Assembly (NCBI GenBank): GCA_016839425.1
Contig: JAEOUI010000180.1
Span: forward strand, 1-18,524
Direction: 5' to 3'
Source: Promethearchaeota archaeon
GTDB lineage: Archaea > Asgardarchaeota > Lokiarchaeia > Sigynarchaeales > SOKP01
Length of the DNA stretch: 18,524 nt
In this document: one piece after another, positions 7,154-14,596 of the stretch
Layout: each line of letters opens with the position of its first letter
Numbering within the stretch: position 1 is the stretch's first letter
Position numbers and translations under genes: made by a program
The notes under the pieces: model-generated
Database searches by the model: none
What the model was told of the DNA's origin: nothing
What the model saw: only the letters and a program-made list of their open reading frames with translations

Positions 7154-8074
7154 TTATTTTTTCAAAAATTCTGCTATTTGTTCTGCAATTGATATTGCTG
7201 CGGATATTTGAGTTTCCTCTGTTGAACTACCAACATGGGGTGTAAGAACGAGGCGATCGTCCCAGTTGCATAAATCGTAATTTTTAGTTGGTTCTTCCTT
7301 GAAAACATCCAAACCAGCACCCCCGATCTCTTTCTTTTTCAATGCTTCAACTAACGCTTGTTCGTCTATTAGTGCACCCCGAGCAGTGTTTATTATGATA
7401 GTGTTATTATTCATCAACTTAATCTTTTCCCGATCTATGATATTTTCAGTATGCTTATTTGCAGGGATGTGAAGAGAAATGATTTGAACGCTTTTAATAA
7501 GGGCTTCTACTGATGGATATACGGTATAACCTAAATCTTTTGCTTTTTGAACGAGTTCAGGTAAAATATCAAAAATTCCTACATTCATTTCTAAAGCGGA
7601 ACATTTTCTTGCTACTGCTTGTCCAATATTACCAAATCCAACCAGACCAACCTTTTTTCCCTTTAAAACAAATCCCATATAATCGTTTTTACACCATTTT
7701 CCGTCGTGCATCGTTTTATCCGCTTTAGGAATGTGCCTGGCAAGACTTAACATCAAACCTATTGCCAATTCTGCAACTGAATCCGAAGGGGCATCGGGAG
7801 TATTACACACTTTTATTTTCATTTCTGCCGCTTTATTAAGGTCAACATTATCTAATCCAACGCCCGCCCTGCCAATAACCTTCAAATTTTTAGCGCGCTC
7901 TAAGATTTCTGAAGTAAGTTTTGTTCTCGAACGGATGATTATGCCATCGTAGTTCTCGATGTCCTGTCTTAACTCTTCAGGACTTATGCTAAAATTTTTT
8001 ACAACTTCAAATCCTTTATCTTCAAGAATTTTAATTCCTTCCTCCTCAAGCTTATCTGAAATGAGTATTCTCAT
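7154..8074 (-). CDS. serA: D-3-phosphoglycerate dehydrogenase-type 2-hydroxyacid dehydrogenase (SerA, short form)
   Basis: NAD-dependent oxidation of 3-phosphoglycerate to 3-phosphohydroxypyruvate, the first step of serine synthesis, is the likely reaction. Seen directly: VIGRAGVGLDNVDL (66-79), a Rossmann motif GFGNIG at 146-151, the catalytic arginine in NTARGALIDE (R232), the glutamate in DVFKEEP (E261) and the histidine in TPHVGSSTEE (H280). At 306 residues it holds only the catalytic and nucleotide-binding domains; the C-terminal ACT or intervening regulatory domains of longer SerA proteins are absent. Closely related glyoxylate or hydroxypyruvate reductases cannot be fully excluded, but DNVDLNKAAE and PDAPSDSVAEL are SerA-like. 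It starts at ATG, and a run CTCTTTTTTCTTT follows the stop as a possible U-rich terminator. Confidence 0.88.
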   Translation of the reverse strand: MRILISDKLEEEGIKILEDKGFEVVKNFSISPEELRQDIENYDGIIIRSRTKLTSEILERAKNLKVIGRAGVGLDNVDLNKAAEMKIKVCNTPDAPSDSVAELAIGLMLSLARHIPKADKTMHDGKWCKNDYMGFVLKGKKVGLVGFGNIGQAVARKCSALEMNVGIFDILPELVQKAKDLGYTVYPSVEALIKSVQIISLHIPANKHTENIIDREKIKLMNNNTIIINTARGALIDEQALVEALKKKEIGGAGLDVFKEEPTKNYDLCNWDDRLVLTPHVGSSTEETQISAAISIAEQIAEFLKK

Positions 8075-8160
8075 TTGCTCATCAACATAATTTTTTTATG
8101 GTTTAGTAGTTATAGTTTAATTAGAAATAAAAGATTTATTTGTTAAGGGAAGACTAAAGT

Positions 8161-8652
8161 TTGAATGATAGAAAGGATAAAAAAAGCACAAAGGATGGTT
8201 CAAGTTTTAATGTGGAACGCGAGGATGGGTTAAAAATCCAATATGATAAAGATCATTTAGAAGAACATTATCCTAACCTGATGGCAGAAATTTTCGATAA
8301 AAAACAATCGCTTAGTATCGATTCAATACAGATGAATGAAGAAAGCGAAAAAAAGCAATCTCTGTCTAAAGAACTTCCCAAGGAGTTAACAAATCCCGGT
8401 GCTATTGATTTCTTAAGAAGATGCAAAAAGGACGAAGAAGCTTTTGAAATTTTAAAATTTTTATTAACTAGAAATGAAATTACTAAAGAGGAATATGATA
8501 CTTATAAGGCTCAAATAAGTAAAGAAAATGGGTTGAAAGAACTCGTTAATTCTTATGGTGGTCTAAAAAAACCCGGTTATTATGAAAGAAAATATTATAA
8601 AAGCACGAAATTAAACTCTATTACAAAAGATAACGAAATTAATAAGACCTAA
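8161..8652 (+). CDS. DUF2095-like archaeal protein
   Basis: Small hydrophilic archaeal protein of unknown function. After a charged low-complexity start, EDGLKIQYDKDHLEEHYPNLMAEI resembles the opening of DUF2095 proteins, followed by AIDFLRRCKKDEEAFEILKFLLTRNEITKEEYDTY, a helical block with the family's R-C-x-x-D-E-x-A pattern, and KKPGYYERKYY near the C-terminus, which matches the usual G-Y-Y-E-R ending. A poorly conserved linker (residues 45-75) is serine/lysine rich. Start is TTG at 8161; the nearby ATG at 8165 is out of frame. A purine-rich AAGGGAAG lies about 10 bases upstream. It is transcribed divergently from serA. Family call is from memory of the motif pattern. Confidence 0.65.
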   Translation: MNDRKDKKSTKDGSSFNVEREDGLKIQYDKDHLEEHYPNLMAEIFDKKQSLSIDSIQMNEESEKKQSLSKELPKELTNPGAIDFLRRCKKDEEAFEILKFLLTRNEITKEEYDTYKAQISKENGLKELVNSYGGLKKPGYYERKYYKSTKLNSITKDNEINKT

Positions 8653-8782
8653 ACAAAGACCTGAATGTGTTTAGAAAAATGATGAACTCAATGACAAGAA
8701 GAGTTATTGCTCATGACGATGATAATGTCGCCCCAAACTGATTTCGAAACAATTCAGGAAAAATTTCCAATCCCAAAGTAAA

Positions 8783-9055
8783 TCAAGATGATTTTTTTTT
8801 TTCTAAATTTTCTTTTAGATATTGTTTAAAATTACGGCCTCTCTCAGCTAAATGAAACATATTATTTTGATTTACAATTAATTTTAAATCAATTAAAACT
8901 GGTATCCTACCCCTAATACAAGAAATCGGAAGTCCAGAAAAAATTTTAATTGTCTCAATATCTTTTGCTCCTTTATCAATGGCATCTAATATTTCAACAC
9001 CCATATTACCAAGTAAATATTTTAAATCTTCCAATGAATCCTTTTCTTTTGACAT
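8783..9055 (-). CDS. Small winged-helix DNA-binding-like protein
   Basis: Ninety residues with the pattern of a single winged helix-turn-helix: a first helix LGNMGVEILDAID, a short helix DIETIKIFSG, a recognition-type helix ISCIRGRIPVLIDLKLI, a wing VNQNNMFHLAERG and a C-terminal helix FKQYLKENLEKK. The LxxLxxL-x-V-x-x-x-F-x-L-x-x-x-G layout is common in archaeal transcription regulators. No ligand domain is present. It starts at ATG 19 bases downstream of the longin-like gene and is probably co-transcribed with it. It could also act as a protein-protein adaptor, since many archaeal winged helices do; DNA binding is not shown by the sequence. Confidence 0.65.
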   Translation of the reverse strand: MSKEKDSLEDLKYLLGNMGVEILDAIDKGAKDIETIKIFSGLPISCIRGRIPVLIDLKLIVNQNNMFHLAERGRNFKQYLKENLEKKKSS

Positions 9056-9074
9056 GATTTTAATTTATCGTTAT

Positions 9075-10376
9075 CTAATCTTTTTTTCCATCTTTTTTCT
9101 TTGGATTTGATGATAAGTCTGTTAAAAATGTTTGTATCTTTTTCTCTTTTGGTTGTTGGACGCCCTTGTTTCCAAGATCCTTGAAAAGTTCAGCCATTTC
9201 TTCTCTTTTTTGCTGCTTGTCATTTTTGCCTAGATCTTCCTTACTTGGCATGTATCTATTAGCTATAACTGGTGCACCTTCTTCTCCTTTTAATAATTTC
9301 CTCAAATATTTTGGAAAGTCGGTAGTTATTTGAAAATTAGTTTTTAACACTATATTGTCCTTTCCATTTTGCCTTATTTCTTCAATAAAATCGTGATTCT
9401 TTAAATAATCAATTATTTTTGTAAGAGAATCTAGATTTCGTTTTGGAATTAGGTCGTGTAATTTATCTTTTGGGATCCATCCGTCTCTAAGCTTTGAAAG
9501 AATGTTATATTTTTTAGGATCAGAAATTACTTGAAATATTTGATAAGAATCTTCGTATAATTCTTCTTCAGTTTTTTTCTCGTGCATGTTGAAAAAATCC
9601 AATATCTGTGGGAGCAATAAATCATTAAGCTCATCGTTCTCGTCAAAATTTTCTATAATACTAAGCGGGGGAATTCGTTCTGCAGTTACTTCCTTTAGTA
9701 ATAAGATAAATGTAGTCCATCCTATTTTATTTTTAAAAATAAATTTATTTTCGACTAATACTTCTATCATTTCGTTGAAATCTTTATGTACGAAAGTGTT
9801 ATGAAACCATTCAGATAGGGCTTCAAGAGTCATTGGACCTTTTGAAAGCTTTTTAAGCGTTAAAAACATGTGGTTCCTACTCAAAAGAGATGCGATGATT
9901 TCTTCTTCGCTTTTTTCTCTTGTATCTTCTTTAACCGTCCTAAATAGGTCTTGAATGTATACTTTCATGAGTTCGTGATTTTCGATGATTTGTTCCTTAA
10001 ACTCCTCATAATTTGATAAGTCGTTAATATAGAATGCTGCGTATATTTCTTCGTTTACTTGGAGTGCTTTCGCAAAATCAGATAGAAGTTGAGATAAATT
10101 TTGTTCTATATCGATCGTGGTTTGTTGGTCGAAGATTACCGATACCATGAGCATGTCTCTTCCTCCGCGAGCCCAATCTGAAGGAATTTCAAAATAATAA
10201 TTCATGGAATAAGTATTTTCAAAAGAATGACTAAAAAATCCCTCGTTAAATGTTTGGTCCATAATGTTTGCCATTCTCACTAATAAATCTTGTTCTAATC
10301 CAAATTCTGGATAGGTATATATGTTAATTGGACCAATTTTTCTATGAAAATACGATAAAGCAACGACAATTTTCAA
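9075..10376 (-). CDS. Longin-like domain plus winged-helix protein resembling NPRL2
   Basis: No named archaeal family recognised. Residues 1-110 look like a longin domain: VVALSYFHRKIGPINIYTYPE at the start has the F-H-x-x-x-G-P-x-I-x-Y-x-x-P-E pattern of the NPRL2 N-terminus, and ARGGRDMLMVSVIFD (69-83) followed by an amphipathic helix to about 107 parallels the NPRL2 segment holding its GAP arginine. Residues about 160-235 and 280-345 each look like a winged helix (KLSKGPMTLEALSEWF; KLRDGWIPKDKLHDLI). The C-terminal 70 residues are lysine-rich and probably disordered. Start is TTG with GGAG 9 bases upstream. In eukaryotes NPRL2 acts on Rag GTPases; a Rag-like gene lies 1.8 kb away. Domain calls are by eye; the NPRL2 link is an inference. 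Confidence 0.65.
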   Translation of the reverse strand: MKIVVALSYFHRKIGPINIYTYPEFGLEQDLLVRMANIMDQTFNEGFFSHSFENTYSMNYYFEIPSDWARGGRDMLMVSVIFDQQTTIDIEQNLSQLLSDFAKALQVNEEIYAAFYINDLSNYEEFKEQIIENHELMKVYIQDLFRTVKEDTREKSEEEIIASLLSRNHMFLTLKKLSKGPMTLEALSEWFHNTFVHKDFNEMIEVLVENKFIFKNKIGWTTFILLLKEVTAERIPPLSIIENFDENDELNDLLLPQILDFFNMHEKKTEEELYEDSYQIFQVISDPKKYNILSKLRDGWIPKDKLHDLIPKRNLDSLTKIIDYLKNHDFIEEIRQNGKDNIVLKTNFQITTDFPKYLRKLLKGEEGAPVIANRYMPSKEDLGKNDKQQKREEMAELFKDLGNKGVQQPKEKKIQTFLTDLSSNPKKKDGKKD

Positions 10377-10582
10377 TTCGTAGATCTCCTTTGTTAATGA
10401 TAAAAAAATGTTGCGTCAAGACCAAATATAAGCTAATATTAAAAATTATATAGTCAAATAAGTTATTTAATTTTTAGTTTTTAAAGGTGATTTCCTTTCT
10501 TATTTTCGATTTATTTTTTATATCAAAAAACATAAAAGGTAAAATCGCTATTCTATGGGTAAATTGAAAAGAGATTTTAAGC
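10377..10582. promoter_or_regulatory. Divergent intergenic region between the longin-like gene and the HAD gene
   Basis: 206 bases, no ORF of note. It holds the GGAG site of the minus-strand gene at its left end, and AT-rich blocks such as ATTAAAAATTATATAG (about 10438-10453) that could be TATA elements for either direction. No stable hairpin or RNA gene was seen. Confidence 0.35.
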
Positions 10583-11329
10583 ATGTGTCCAATAAAATTA
10601 GTCGGGTTCGACTTGGACGACTGCCTTTTTGACTCAACGGGCTTGTCGGAAAGAGCGAGGATTAAAGGTATAGAAGCCATGATTGCTCTCGGCTTGAAAG
10701 TAGATCGTGATGAAGCAATCGAAATAATACAAGAAATTGTACAAGAGTACAGCTCAAATTTTTCCAAACATTATGATTATTTCATCCGTCGCCTGATTCA
10801 CCAAAAAAAGAATCTAGAGATTTCCTTTAATGACCAATATAAATATATAGCAGCAGCAATTATAGCTTATCACAAGGAGAAAGTAGAATCGGTTAAACTC
10901 TATGATGATGTGGAACCGTGCCTAACTAGATTAAAAAAAATTGGTCTAAAATCAATTATAATTAGCGACGGCGATCCTATAAAACAAAACGAGAAGATCC
11001 TTAGACTTGGTCTTCACAAACTCATTGATAATATATTTATCTCCGATGAAATTGGAATAAAAAAGCCTAATCCACAATTATTTTTATATAGTTTAAAAAA
11101 ATCGAAAGTGTCAGGACAAGAAGCTATTTATATTGGAGATCGAATTTATATGGATGTAGTTCCTGCAAGATTTAGTAAGATTCATAGTGTCTATATCCAT
11201 CGAGGTGGTAAACACGACATAAAAAAAACGGGATTAAAAATCACAAAAGAAAACGAACCCGATTATTTTATATCGTCCCTCATTGATATATTTCCCATTA
11301 TAGACGAATTAAACGAAAAAATACCTTGA
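10583..11329 (+). CDS. HAD-superfamily phosphatase (subfamily IA, archaeal TIGR02253-like)
   Basis: Predicted Mg-dependent small-molecule phosphatase. Motif I is GFDLDDCLFDS with nucleophile D10 and acid D12; the usual threonine two positions on is cysteine here. The cap region (residues 20-95) includes ARIKGIEAMIALGL and IIQEIVQEYSSNFSKHYDYFIRRL, characteristic of the archaeal TIGR02253 group. Motif II is IIISDGDP, motif III the lysine in GIKKPNPQLF, and motif IV YIGDRIYMDV. Length of 248 residues fits a single HAD core plus helical cap. Substrate unknown; related archaeal enzymes act on sugar or triose phosphates. ATG start. The nitrilase gene begins 4 bases after its stop, so the two are an operon. 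Confidence 0.88.
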   Translation: MCPIKLVGFDLDDCLFDSTGLSERARIKGIEAMIALGLKVDRDEAIEIIQEIVQEYSSNFSKHYDYFIRRLIHQKKNLEISFNDQYKYIAAAIIAYHKEKVESVKLYDDVEPCLTRLKKIGLKSIIISDGDPIKQNEKILRLGLHKLIDNIFISDEIGIKKPNPQLFLYSLKKSKVSGQEAIYIGDRIYMDVVPARFSKIHSVYIHRGGKHDIKKTGLKITKENEPDYFISSLIDIFPIIDELNEKIP

Positions 11330-11333
11330 GTTT

Positions 11334-12146
11334 ATGAAAGTTGCTTGTATTCAGCCAGAAGTGGCTACTACCCGTGAAAATTGTTATTCGAATGTTGAAT
11401 CTATTATTAAAGACTTGATCGACCAGCACGATGATTGTGATATTCTTTGCTTACCAGAAAGGTGGACTCCTTATTCAACCATTTTTTCAGAAAACTTTCA
11501 ACCTGAAAGAGGAGAGGATTATGAATTCATTAAGAATCTGGCCAGAACCTACCACATTAATCTTTTATCTGGTGGAATATGGGAAAAGAGAGAAAATTCA
11601 ACAAAACCGTTTGTTTCTTGTTATTTTATTAACGAAAAAGGAGAGGAAGTTGCCCGCCAAGATAAGATCCATCTTTACGCATATGAACGGGGGATCTTTC
11701 AGGAAGGCAACGAATTAAAGATAATAAGATTCAAAGATTTATTTTTTGCAATTTTAATCTGCTTTGATGTGGCTTTTTATGAAACCCCTAGGTTAGCAGC
11801 AGAAAACGGGGCGGACCTCGTATTTTCTCCAACTCAAATTAGAGAGGAAGGTCTACATAACTGGAATATATACCTGCAAGCAAGAGTGCTTGAAAATCGA
11901 ATGCCAATTGCTGCTTGCAATACATTTGGAAAAATTAATAACCGAAATTTTACGGGAAAAAGTAAGATTATATCATTTTTGGAAGGAGATTACACCCCTT
12001 CGAAATTAAGCGTCTTAGAAGCCCCCGAAAATAAAGGATGTTTTATTTCCCAAGACATCGACCTAAAATTCCCAAGAGAAATGAGATCCGTTAGAATAAA
12101 CGAAAAAGTCGAAAAAGCTAAAATTATTATTAATAAAATTGGTTGA
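11334..12146 (+). CDS. Carbon-nitrogen hydrolase (nitrilase/omega-amidase superfamily)
   Basis: Hydrolyses an amide or carbamoyl bond through a Glu-Lys-Cys triad. The triad is visible: E42 in LCLPERWTP, K111 in RQDKIHLY and C143 in ILICFDVAFYE. Other family landmarks are the N-terminal KVACIQPEV, NLLSGGIWE (77-84), GADLVFSPTQ (159-168) and the WNIYLQARVLENRMPIAACN block. At 270 residues it is a normal single-domain member of the branch that includes omega-amidases and N-carbamoyl hydrolases; the actual substrate cannot be read from the sequence. ATG start 4 bases after the HAD gene. The GTPase gene follows 42 bases after its stop, with its own possible TATA element. Confidence 0.9.
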   Translation: MKVACIQPEVATTRENCYSNVESIIKDLIDQHDDCDILCLPERWTPYSTIFSENFQPERGEDYEFIKNLARTYHINLLSGGIWEKRENSTKPFVSCYFINEKGEEVARQDKIHLYAYERGIFQEGNELKIIRFKDLFFAILICFDVAFYETPRLAAENGADLVFSPTQIREEGLHNWNIYLQARVLENRMPIAACNTFGKINNRNFTGKSKIISFLEGDYTPSKLSVLEAPENKGCFISQDIDLKFPREMRSVRINEKVEKAKIIINKIG

Positions 12147-12157
12147 AAAATATATAT
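12147..12157 (+). promoter_or_regulatory. Possible TATA box for the Rag-like GTPase gene
   Basis: AAAATATATAT begins directly after the nitrilase stop and ends 31 bases before the TTG start, which would give a short leader. No Shine-Dalgarno is visible. Co-transcription from upstream is equally possible. Confidence 0.35.
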
Positions 12158-12188
12158 CATTAAATTAATCATTGATTTGAGTTGATTA

Positions 12189-13139
12189 TTGATTTCGAAG
12201 GAAATTAAAAAAGTGCTTTTCGTTGGACTGGATGATGGTGGAAAGACTTCCATAATGTATGTGCTTAACAAGAAATTTAGCTTGCTTCGTTCTATTAAAC
12301 CAACAAAAAAAGCGAAAATAACAGCTCAAAAATTCTTGTTGTTAGGTCTGGAGATAATTAACTGGGATTTAGGAGGACAAGAAAATTTCAGGAACATCTA
12401 CCTCCAAAAATTTGAAAAATATTTTTCTGATGTTCAGACGATCTTTTATGTAATAGATATTCAAGATTCTGATAGATTTGATGAGGCAAAGAATTATTTA
12501 TCATCCATAGTAGATATAATGATTCGTTTGAACCAAAAAGACACCCATTTCTTAATATTACTTCATAAGTGCGATCCTGATATAAGAGACGAAGAAAACA
12601 TTTTAAAAAATATAAATCTCTTACAAAAACAAATCGAAAAAGCAAATCCGAATATTTCCTTCCTATTTTACTCAACATCAATATACGACGAACCGAGTTT
12701 ATATAAACCGTTCTCAGACGGCGTTATTGCTTTTTCCCATAAGGCAAAAATGGTAGAAACTCTGCTAAGGGATTATATGGGAAAATCGTTCAATAGTGCA
12801 ACGGTCATTTTGGACGAGCATAATTTTATTATTGCAAGCAGGGCAACGAAACCAGAATACGAAACAATATGCGAAGAGATTGCTCCGCGCTTGACTCCTA
12901 GTATGGAAAAACTTGAGACATTAAACATCGATACGATCGATATAGTTGTTCGATTTACATCGGTTTTTCCAGAATCCGACGAATATAGGGAGGGAATGGT
13001 TTTTTTAAAAAAAATTGATTTAAAAGAAGAAAGGTTGTACTTGGTTGCCTTATGTTTAAATCATAAAGTAAAGACGAGATCTTACGACCTCCTTCCCCAA
13101 CTAGCAAGCAATCTAAGAGAACTGCTCGAGAGTTATTAA
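12189..13139 (+). CDS. Rag/Gtr-like small GTPase with C-terminal roadblock-like domain
   Basis: Residues 1-185 form a GTPase domain: P-loop GLDDGGKTS (13-21), switch II WDLGGQ (59-64), a strand IFYVIDIQD (85-93), HKCD at 126-129 as the G4 motif and STSIYD at 162-167 for G5. Two traits point to Rag rather than Arf: the HKxD form of G4, and the segment FYSTSIYDEPSLYKPFS, which parallels TSIWDETLYKAWS of RagA. WDLGGQENF with a long insertion before the next strand is also RagA-like. Residues about 195-316 (SATVILDEHNFIIASR onward) fit a roadblock/longin-type dimerisation domain, as in eukaryotic Rags. Start is TTG; an in-frame stop just upstream excludes extension. Rag-like GTPases are known from Asgard archaea. 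The partner and regulator are inferred, not shown. Confidence 0.88.
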   Translation: MISKEIKKVLFVGLDDGGKTSIMYVLNKKFSLLRSIKPTKKAKITAQKFLLLGLEIINWDLGGQENFRNIYLQKFEKYFSDVQTIFYVIDIQDSDRFDEAKNYLSSIVDIMIRLNQKDTHFLILLHKCDPDIRDEENILKNINLLQKQIEKANPNISFLFYSTSIYDEPSLYKPFSDGVIAFSHKAKMVETLLRDYMGKSFNSATVILDEHNFIIASRATKPEYETICEEIAPRLTPSMEKLETLNIDTIDIVVRFTSVFPESDEYREGMVFLKKIDLKEERLYLVALCLNHKVKTRSYDLLPQLASNLRELLESY

Positions 13140-13155
13140 TTCGTGATTAATACTA

Positions 13156-13162
13156 TTTTTTT
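13156..13162 (+). terminator. T-rich terminator candidate after the GTPase gene
   Basis: T7 run followed by TCTCTTT, 17 bases after the stop; archaeal RNA polymerase ends transcripts at such tracts. No stem-loop. Confidence 0.4.
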
Positions 13163-13253
13163 CTCTTTAACACCCTTTTCTTATATATTTGATCAGTATT
13201 TATTTGATTTTTTAAAATTTTATTTTTATTTCCAATGACCTCTATCAGTGGAG

Positions 13254-13261
13254 TTTAAATA
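13254..13261 (+). promoter_or_regulatory. TATA box for the Orc1/Cdc6-like gene
   Basis: TTTAAATA preceded by purine-rich GTGGAG (possible BRE) lies 43 bases before the ATG at 13304, predicting transcription start near 13286 and a leader of roughly 18 bases. It stands out as the best match to the archaeal consensus in the window. Confidence 0.45.
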
Positions 13262-13303
13262 CTACAGTTAAAAGAAATTTACAAATATAAAATATCTAAA
13301 AAA

Positions 13304-14491
13304 ATGATAGCAAAATCAATGCAATATGTTGGTCCGCGAGCCATATTTGACCCAAATTTCGTCCCCCCGCAATTACTATATCGAAAAAAAGAAGTAACTT
13401 CGGTTTATTCGATATTACGCGACTCCCTATCGGATAATTACAACATGAATATGTTGTTTCAGGGTATCGAAGGTATTGGAAAAAAAGTCTTAGTTCAAAA
13501 AGTAGTCAAGAACTTGATCAATACGGTCGAGGATGTTTCTTCCGTGAATAAATTTTGCGTTGACTGTAAAGAAAAAAGTTTCGAAGACGTACTTGTCTCA
13601 ATGCTCTCACAGATCTTAAAGAAGTTAGATCTGAGCTTGGATATGGGTGCGATATTGAACTCAACTCCTTCTCGTTTATGGACGCTTTATAGATTGGCGT
13701 GCAAGAAATTAGGCCATACATCGCTCGTGGTTCTTAATAATATAGAATACTTAAAACCCGAAAATTATAAAAAATTCCTCTCAAGCGCCAAAGAAATTAA
13801 TGTATCTTTGATTTCTACTGTTAATAGGATCTTGAGGCCATCCACCATCGATCTCTTACCCCAATTTGACTTTAAAAAAAAATTACGATTTTTCTCGTAC
13901 AAAGAACTCAATTCAATATTAATGCAAAGGGCCCGCATGACCTTCACAAAAGAACTCGATAGAGATATCATCGATTATATTACAGATATTACCTTTGAAC
14001 ATCATGTACCCGTCCCTGGAAAGGGAATTGAAGTGTTTCGAGAATGCTATCCATTACTCAAGTCGAATTCGACTATTGATCTGAACGAGATGCTTGAGGT
14101 CTGCAAGAATCAATTCGATTCGTTCCAGATGTCCGACGATTTTGGAATGCTTACTTATCTTTCGGAAGAGGACCTCTTGACGATCATATTTCTCGATAAT
14201 CTTTCTAATTTCTTCCTCAGAAAAGCTAAATATTATATCTCGTCATCTGAACTCAAAGAATTATACGATCTTTCCTGCGAGTCGCTTGAATATCAAAAAA
14301 GCACGCTCGAATACGAAACATTAATACAAAAAATCACCGATGTAGGAATTTTAAGCGTATCGCGTAGACGGGGTCCCTCCCGAAGCCGTTCAGTTAGGAC
14401 AGGAAATGGGATAAGTAATGATTCGTATTTCATGATAATTTGCCCACATCAACTCAAATCCATTGTAGATGTCGTGTTCGGAAAGTTGTAG
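13304..14491 (+). CDS. Degenerate Orc1/Cdc6-like AAA+ protein
   Basis: Orc1/Cdc6 proteins mark archaeal replication origins and load MCM. The order of features fits: FDPNFVPPQLLYRKKEV (15-31), Walker A region MLFQGIEGIGKKVL (50-63), Walker B region SLVVLNNIEYL (140-150), sensor 1 ISTVNR (170-175), then LRFFSYKELNSILMQRARMTF (194-214) and a C-terminal winged helix from about residue 290 ending in ICPHQLKSIVDVVF. Key residues differ from an active ATPase: the Thr after the P-loop Lys is Lys61, the Walker B Asp-Glu pair is Asn145-Asn146, and the sensor-2 G-D-x-R is replaced by PGKGIE. It probably binds DNA or a partner with weak or no ATP hydrolysis. ATG start, own TATA box, and it lies 105 bases upstream of the SMC gene. 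Confidence 0.8.
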   Translation: MIAKSMQYVGPRAIFDPNFVPPQLLYRKKEVTSVYSILRDSLSDNYNMNMLFQGIEGIGKKVLVQKVVKNLINTVEDVSSVNKFCVDCKEKSFEDVLVSMLSQILKKLDLSLDMGAILNSTPSRLWTLYRLACKKLGHTSLVVLNNIEYLKPENYKKFLSSAKEINVSLISTVNRILRPSTIDLLPQFDFKKKLRFFSYKELNSILMQRARMTFTKELDRDIIDYITDITFEHHVPVPGKGIEVFRECYPLLKSNSTIDLNEMLEVCKNQFDSFQMSDDFGMLTYLSEEDLLTIIFLDNLSNFFLRKAKYYISSSELKELYDLSCESLEYQKSTLEYETLIQKITDVGILSVSRRRGPSRSRSVRTGNGISNDSYFMIICPHQLKSIVDVVFGKL

Positions 14492-14512
14492 CGATTAACA
14501 TTTCTCTTCACA

Positions 14513-14535
14513 TTTTTTTTCCTAAAACTTTTTTT
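14513..14535 (+). terminator. Double T-tract terminator candidate after the Orc-like gene
   Basis: A T8 run and then a T7 run separated by CCTAAAAC follow the stop by about 20 bases, in the gap before the SMC gene; consistent with archaeal U-tract termination. No hairpin. Confidence 0.4.
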
Positions 14536-14585
14536 AAAAAACTTGCTATATTCTTATTATCATAAAGGACTAAGTGTTGAAAAAT

Positions 14586-14590
14586 GGAGG
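14586..14590 (+). promoter_or_regulatory. Shine-Dalgarno site that sets the SMC start
   Basis: GGAGG lies 6 bases before the TTG at 14597, ideal spacing. It favours the TTG over the in-frame ATG at 14621 and over any upstream codon. Confidence 0.7.
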
Positions 14591-14596
14591 CTTACT

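Noticed and set aside
8667..8741. Tiny 24-codon plus-strand ORF (GTG start, with MTRRVIAHDDDN) between the DUF2095-like and winged-helix genes
   Set aside because: No ribosome site and no family match; length is within chance expectation.
10474..10767. Minus-strand ORF of 97 codons spanning the HAD gene start
   Set aside because: Mostly antisense to HAD motif I and its cap; it covers a promoter region and has no domain.
12388..12681. Minus-strand ORF of 97 codons within the GTPase gene
   Set aside because: Antisense to conserved G-motifs; no recognisable domain or ribosome site.
12189..13139. Plain Arf/Sar GTPase
   Set aside because: HKxD G4, the TSIYDEPSLY segment and the 120-residue roadblock-like extension favour the Rag/Gtr group.
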